Made by a program: the position numbers and the translations under genes. Below the pieces are notes generated by a model, which worked only from the letters and a program-made list of their open reading frames with translations, made no database searches and was not told where the DNA came from. Positions 6,523 through 8,843 of a stretch of 8,843 bases of DNA are shown one piece after another; within the stretch, counting starts at the first letter, position 1, and every line of letters starts with the position of its first letter. The DNA is from Actinomycetes bacterium. Lineage in GTDB: Bacteria > Actinomycetota > Acidimicrobiia > Acidimicrobiales > JAJYPT01. The stretch spans positions 1 to 8,843 of the forward strand of contig JAJYPT010000067.1 of assembly GCA_021795135.1 (NCBI GenBank). Reading direction: 5' to 3'.

Positions 6523-7959
6523 ATGCTTGGACAAGAAGGAAAGAAAAAACTAGCTTCAAAGGTCTTACCTGTGCCAAGGTTGAAGCGCAATTCTTTGAGT
6601 ATTGTAGATGTAGCAGCTTCTACAATGGCCAACATTGCTCCAGCAATGTCTTTTTATTTTTCTTTTGGACTTATAGCAGCTACTTCGGGAGTAGCTGCTC
6701 CAATAACTATAATTATTGCAGCTTTGGCTATAGGATTACTTGGAAATTCTATAACAGAATTTTCAAAATATAGTCCTTCTACTGGTTCGTTTGTGACTTT
6801 TATTGGAAAAGGATTTGGACCAATTTCTGCTATATCCACAGCAATTTCTATTGGGGCTGGTTATATCTTAGCCATGGGAGCTGTGGTTGTAATTTCAGGA
6901 GGATGGGCAAGTAGTATTTTGGCCAAATATTTGTCTTTGCAAATTCCTTGGCAACTCCTTACTGTTATTTTTAGCATTTTAGCTGTTATTTTGATGGTCT
7001 CAGGTGTAAAGATCTCTACCCGCTGGGCAGCAATATTTTTTGCATTTGAAATGTTAGTTTTAGTGGTTGGATCTATATTGATGTTGATTACTCATCCAAA
7101 TGCCATAAATTTAAAGCCATTTAATCCTTCTCAACTGCTAAAAGGTTTTTCTGGAATTTCTCTTGGTTTTCCCCTTGCTATATTTTTATTTATAGGTTGG
7201 GAAAACTCAGCTGCTTTGGCAGAAGAAACCCAAGATCCTAGGAAAAATGTAGGCAAAGCTATATTTTATGGTGTGTTGATAATGACCATAACTTATGTCT
7301 TTTTATCTTATTCAACAGTGGTAGGTTTTTCTGATAATTTAAAGGCTGTTTCTAACTCTTCTGTTCCTTTTATTGAAGCAAGTGCAAAATTAAATGCCAT
7401 TGTTTTATTTCTTGCTTATTTAGCTGGATTTACTTCTATTATGAGTTCTCTTATCTCTGCTACAAATTCTCAAGCTCGTATAGTTTTCAATTCTGCAAGA
7501 GAAGGTCTCTTGCCGTCTTGGATTGCAAAACTAAGTATTAAAAGGCAAACACCTGTTGTATCAATTGTAATTTTTCAAAGCTTGGCTGTAGCTATTAGCT
7601 TTGTTTTTGGATGGAAAACTAATCCAGTAACATTTTTTGGGGAAATAGCAACCTTGGGAACAATTCTTATATCTGTTGCCTATATGGTTTCCAATTTGGC
7701 CCTTCCATCTTTTATGTTTCGTTATCAACGTAATAAAGTAAATATTATAAGGCATTTTATTTTGCCTATAATTGGAGCATTGACTATTGCTTATCCTTTA
7801 TATGAACTCATAAAACCAGGACAACCTAGCCCTTTTGATTATTATCCCTATATTGCTGCAGTCATTATTATTATTTCAATTATCTATGCTGGCATTTTGA
7901 ATGCTAAAGACAAGACCTTAGGACAAAGAGTGGGATCTATTCTTGCAGACGAAGAATAG
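6523..7959 (+). CDS. APC-superfamily amino acid permease
   Basis: A 478-residue polytopic membrane protein with about 12 predicted spans, the usual size for the amino acid-polyamine-organocation superfamily. A short basic cytoplasmic N-terminus (to about 25) precedes SIVDVAASTMANIAPAMSFYFSFG, the unwound first helix where these carriers bind the substrate amino group. The central FLFIGWENSAALAEETQDPRKNVGKAI (about 221-247) matches the conserved GxExxxxxxEE-x-PxRxxxxAI motif of the family, and SQARIVFNSAREGLLPSWIAKL (316-337) matches the later ARxxFAxxREGLLP motif. These place it among amino acid/proton symporters or exchangers; the substrate is not recognisable. The C-terminus is hydrophilic (AKDKTLGQRVGSILADEE). 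It is separated from the sugar operon by the 6410-6448 hairpin and has its own leader, so it is probably a separate transcription unit with no clear link to sugar use. Confidence 0.93.
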   Translation: MLGQEGKKKLASKVLPVPRLKRNSLSIVDVAASTMANIAPAMSFYFSFGLIAATSGVAAPITIIIAALAIGLLGNSITEFSKYSPSTGSFVTFIGKGFGPISAISTAISIGAGYILAMGAVVVISGGWASSILAKYLSLQIPWQLLTVIFSILAVILMVSGVKISTRWAAIFFAFEMLVLVVGSILMLITHPNAINLKPFNPSQLLKGFSGISLGFPLAIFLFIGWENSAALAEETQDPRKNVGKAIFYGVLIMTITYVFLSYSTVVGFSDNLKAVSNSSVPFIEASAKLNAIVLFLAYLAGFTSIMSSLISATNSQARIVFNSAREGLLPSWIAKLSIKRQTPVVSIVIFQSLAVAISFVFGWKTNPVTFFGEIATLGTILISVAYMVSNLALPSFMFRYQRNKVNIIRHFILPIIGALTIAYPLYELIKPGQPSPFDYYPYIAAVIIIISIIYAGILNAKDKTLGQRVGSILADEE

Positions 7960-8038
7960 GTTTTTAAAATAAAAAATAATTCTTCTACTTGGCAAAGCAA
8001 TAAATACAGATTTATCGTATATTAATAACAGATAGTTA

Positions 8039-8084
8039 ATTTAGTCGCACATGTTTTTTTGGGGAAAGACTAAATCTTGTCTTT
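8039..8084 (+). promoter_or_regulatory. Leader of the small gene with two mutually exclusive stem pairings
   Basis: ATTTAGTC (8039-8046) can pair with GACTAAAT (8068-8075), while AAAGAC (8065-8070) can pair with GTCTTT (8079-8084). Both pairings need bases 8068-8070, so only one can form. The second ends one base before the G-run ribosome binding site. A -10-like TATATT at 8018-8023 would put transcription start near 8030 and include both arms, but no good -35 is present. This may be an attenuator-like leader or the dyad may be a DNA operator. Confidence 0.3.
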
Positions 8085-8085
8085 A

Positions 8086-8092
8086 GGGGGGG
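8086..8092 (+). promoter_or_regulatory. G-run ribosome binding site (GGGGGGG) of the small gene
   Basis: Seven consecutive G bases end three bases before the ATG at 8096. With GGGGG standing in for GGAGG the spacing is in the usable range. It is the main reason to accept the short reading frame as a gene. Confidence 0.6.
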
Positions 8093-8095
8093 TAG

Positions 8096-8353
8096 ATGTA
8101 TTCCAGCGTACAAGAACAACAATTGGTAGAACAACCTTCTTTTGCTGCTTATGAAGTAACCAAAGAATCTATAAAGTTACAACTTACAACTGAATCAGTT
8201 ATTTTTGAAACTTCAAGTTTTTCTTTAGATGAGCCAAGAGGGGAAAATGTTGAAGATTTTTTAGCAAAAGAATTAACCCATAAGGGATATCAGCTAGTTT
8301 CTGATTGGAAATGGGCATGTCGTGGGTTTTATGCGGAGTTAGAAAAAATCTAG
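8096..8353 (+). CDS. Small acidic protein of unknown function, 85 residues
   Basis: Not recognised. Support for a real gene: a strong G-run ribosome binding site, no overlap with neighbours, codon use like the adjacent genes, and a long hairpin 24 bases after the stop. The product is soluble, with no signal peptide or membrane span. It is acidic in the first two thirds. Residues 21-42 alternate in a strand-like way (ESIKLQL, ESVIFETSSF), 51-63 (NVEDFLAKELTHK) look helical, and the C-terminus reads GYQLVSDWKWACRGFYAELEKI. The pattern helix, then GYxLVS, then a closing strand ending in a charged tail resembles small DUF4177-like proteins (GWELVS...), but this is a weak impression only. It probably has its own promoter, being 136 bases after the permease gene, and no partner can be named. 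Confidence 0.7.
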   Translation: MYSSVQEQQLVEQPSFAAYEVTKESIKLQLTTESVIFETSSFSLDEPRGENVEDFLAKELTHKGYQLVSDWKWACRGFYAELEKI

Positions 8354-8376
8354 ATTAGGTTAAATTTGGTAACATA

Positions 8377-8419
8377 TATTTCTCAGTATTAGCTGTAGCT
8401 GTGCTAATGCTGAGAAATA
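8377..8419 (+). terminator. Long hairpin after the small gene, probable terminator without a U tract
   Basis: TATTTCTCAGTATTAGC (8377-8393) pairs with 8403-8419 over 17 positions with a single G-U wobble, around a nine-base loop. It starts 24 bases after the stop of the 85-residue protein. The following bases are CTTAGTTGTTG, with no U run, just as after the hairpin at 6410-6448. It could work in either direction. Confidence 0.6.
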
Positions 8420-8471
8420 CTTAGTTGTTGAAATATGAAAAAGTCAGACTTTGTGGCATCTAAATAACTAA

Positions 8472-8502
8472 TTGAACTCTACTTGGCTCTTTCTTTACTT
8501 GT
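8472..8502 (+). repeat. Imperfect direct repeat, copy 1
   Basis: This 31-base unit begins TTGAACT, contains TTGGCTCTT and ends CTTGT. It matches 8582-8609 at 27 of 28 aligned bases with three single-base gaps. The copies start 110 bases apart. No further clear copy is visible in the window. Confidence 0.6.
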
Positions 8503-8581
8503 ATATGAATCACCTTAGAACTACTTGATCCGATCTCAAAGAGCTTTTTCCCTTGGTAGTTCATAGAGACAACTACAGCTT

Positions 8582-8609
8582 TTGAACTTATTGGCTCTTC
8601 CTTTCTTGT
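8582..8609 (+). repeat. Imperfect direct repeat, copy 2
   Basis: The 28-base second copy of the unit at 8472-8502, lacking three single bases and with one C for T. On the minus strand it lies within the open stretch encoding KNKKGRANKF. Confidence 0.6.
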
Positions 8610-8621
8610 TTTTATATTCAG

Positions 8622-8749
8622 CATCAATATTAAATAAAAATATTGGTGATTGAGGAAGTTTAGATACTTCTGCTCACTCCTAATTCGTCTATAGGACTAA
8701 TATTTTTTGTACAAATTTTCTATATTGATCATCAATATTTGAAATATTG
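8622..8749. repeat. Cluster of CAATATT/AATATTG inverted motifs
   Basis: CAATATT occurs at 8625-8631 and 8733-8739, AATATTG at 8639-8645 and 8743-8749, and ATATTG at 8722-8727. They form three dyads: 8622-8631 with 8639-8648 (10 bp, one wobble), ATATTGAT-C-ATCAATAT (8722-8738, perfect) and CAATATT-TGA-AATATTG (8733-8749, perfect). The last two overlap. They may be protein-binding sites or AT-rich coincidence. Confidence 0.4.
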
Positions 8750-8843
8750 CTTTAGATTCTGTTTCAAATTCATTTGACGTCTATTCTTCTAAAACGGGAT
8801 GGTTGCAATAGGGACAAATTATATAAGAACGACTTTATACTTA

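Larger units (their letters stand above)
8460..8834 (-). pseudogene. Possible decayed gene remnant in several frames, minus strand
   Basis: Read on the minus strand, short open stretches in different frames look protein-like. At 8834-8781 the frame gives IICPYCNHPVLEE then a stop, a zinc-ribbon-like CxxC. At 8673-8515 a 52-residue stretch includes FLFNIDAEYKNKKGR and FKAVVVSMNYQGKKLFEIG then a stop. At 8519-8460 another frame gives SKVIHIQVKKEPSRVQLVI then a stop. Joining them needs at least two frameshifts and passes several stops, so if it was a gene it is dead. The segments could also be chance in AT-rich DNA. The family is not recognised. Confidence 0.25.
8420..8843. other. 424-base region with no intact gene; AT-rich, dyad-rich
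   Basis: No open frame of useful length with a credible start and ribosome binding site is present on either strand. What it does hold is described separately: an imperfect direct repeat, CAATATT-type dyads and possible minus-strand gene remains. There is also a small dyad AAAGTC-A-GACTTT at 8440-8452. A TATAAT hexamer on the minus strand (8818-8823) has no recognisable -35 before the window ends. Confidence 0.6.

Noticed and set aside
8377..8419. Inverted repeat as the end of a mobile element
   Set aside because: It forms a single close hairpin rather than distant terminal repeats, and no transposase or target duplication is visible.
8539..8564. Third, inverted copy of the direct repeat
   Set aside because: Only AAAGAGC and AGTTCA at its ends match; the middle does not align, so it is not convincing.
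8472..8609. CRISPR-like array in the gene-free tail
   Set aside because: There are only two imperfect copies, with no regular spacing series, no leader and no cas genes.

Overview
The window is AT-rich bacterial DNA, roughly mid-30s % GC by eye. All six confidently called genes lie on the + strand. A lipoprotein-type solute-binding protein with a Ser/Gly-rich linker after the lipobox suggests a monoderm (Gram-positive-type) bacterium. Two long, nearly perfect hairpins without clear U tracts downstream of genes would fit a low-GC actinobacterial relative. Neither sign is decisive, and there is no rRNA or tRNA to place the organism.

Layout. Positions 2-5288 hold a tightly packed sugar-catabolism and uptake operon: a 5'-truncated L-fucose-isomerase-family protein, an FGGY carbohydrate kinase overlapping it by 4 bp (ATGA), an RbsA-type double ATPase and an RbsC-type permease. 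The RbsB-type lipoprotein (5358-6368) follows after 69 bp, with its own strong ribosome binding site and perhaps its own promoter. A perfect 17-bp hairpin (6410-6448) then closes the operon. Next come a 12-TM-type APC-superfamily amino acid permease (6523-7959) and a small 85-residue protein of unknown function (8096-8353). A second long hairpin follows (8377-8419). The final ~425 bases have no intact gene. They hold an imperfect direct repeat, several CAATATT-type dyads and minus-strand open segments that may be the remains of a gene.

How the genes work together. The lipoprotein captures a sugar outside the membrane, and the permease with the two-domain ATPase imports it. The isomerase converts the aldose to a ketose and the kinase phosphorylates it. 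FucI-family enzymes accept L-fucose and D-arabinose. The kinase looks more like a pentulose kinase of the XylB class than FucK, so a D-arabinose to D-ribulose to D-ribulose-5-phosphate route is at least as plausible as L-fucose breakdown. No aldolase, mutarotase or regulator is visible, and the operon continues upstream of the window.

No CRISPR array, insertion sequence, phage gene or defence system is visible. The most notable points are four. The ABC ATPase has all its degenerate motifs in one composite ATP site. Two genes share a 20-bp dyad placed 12-13 bases before the start codon and followed by a G run. The small orphan protein has a leader with two mutually exclusive pairings. The 3' end of the window appears to be decayed sequence.
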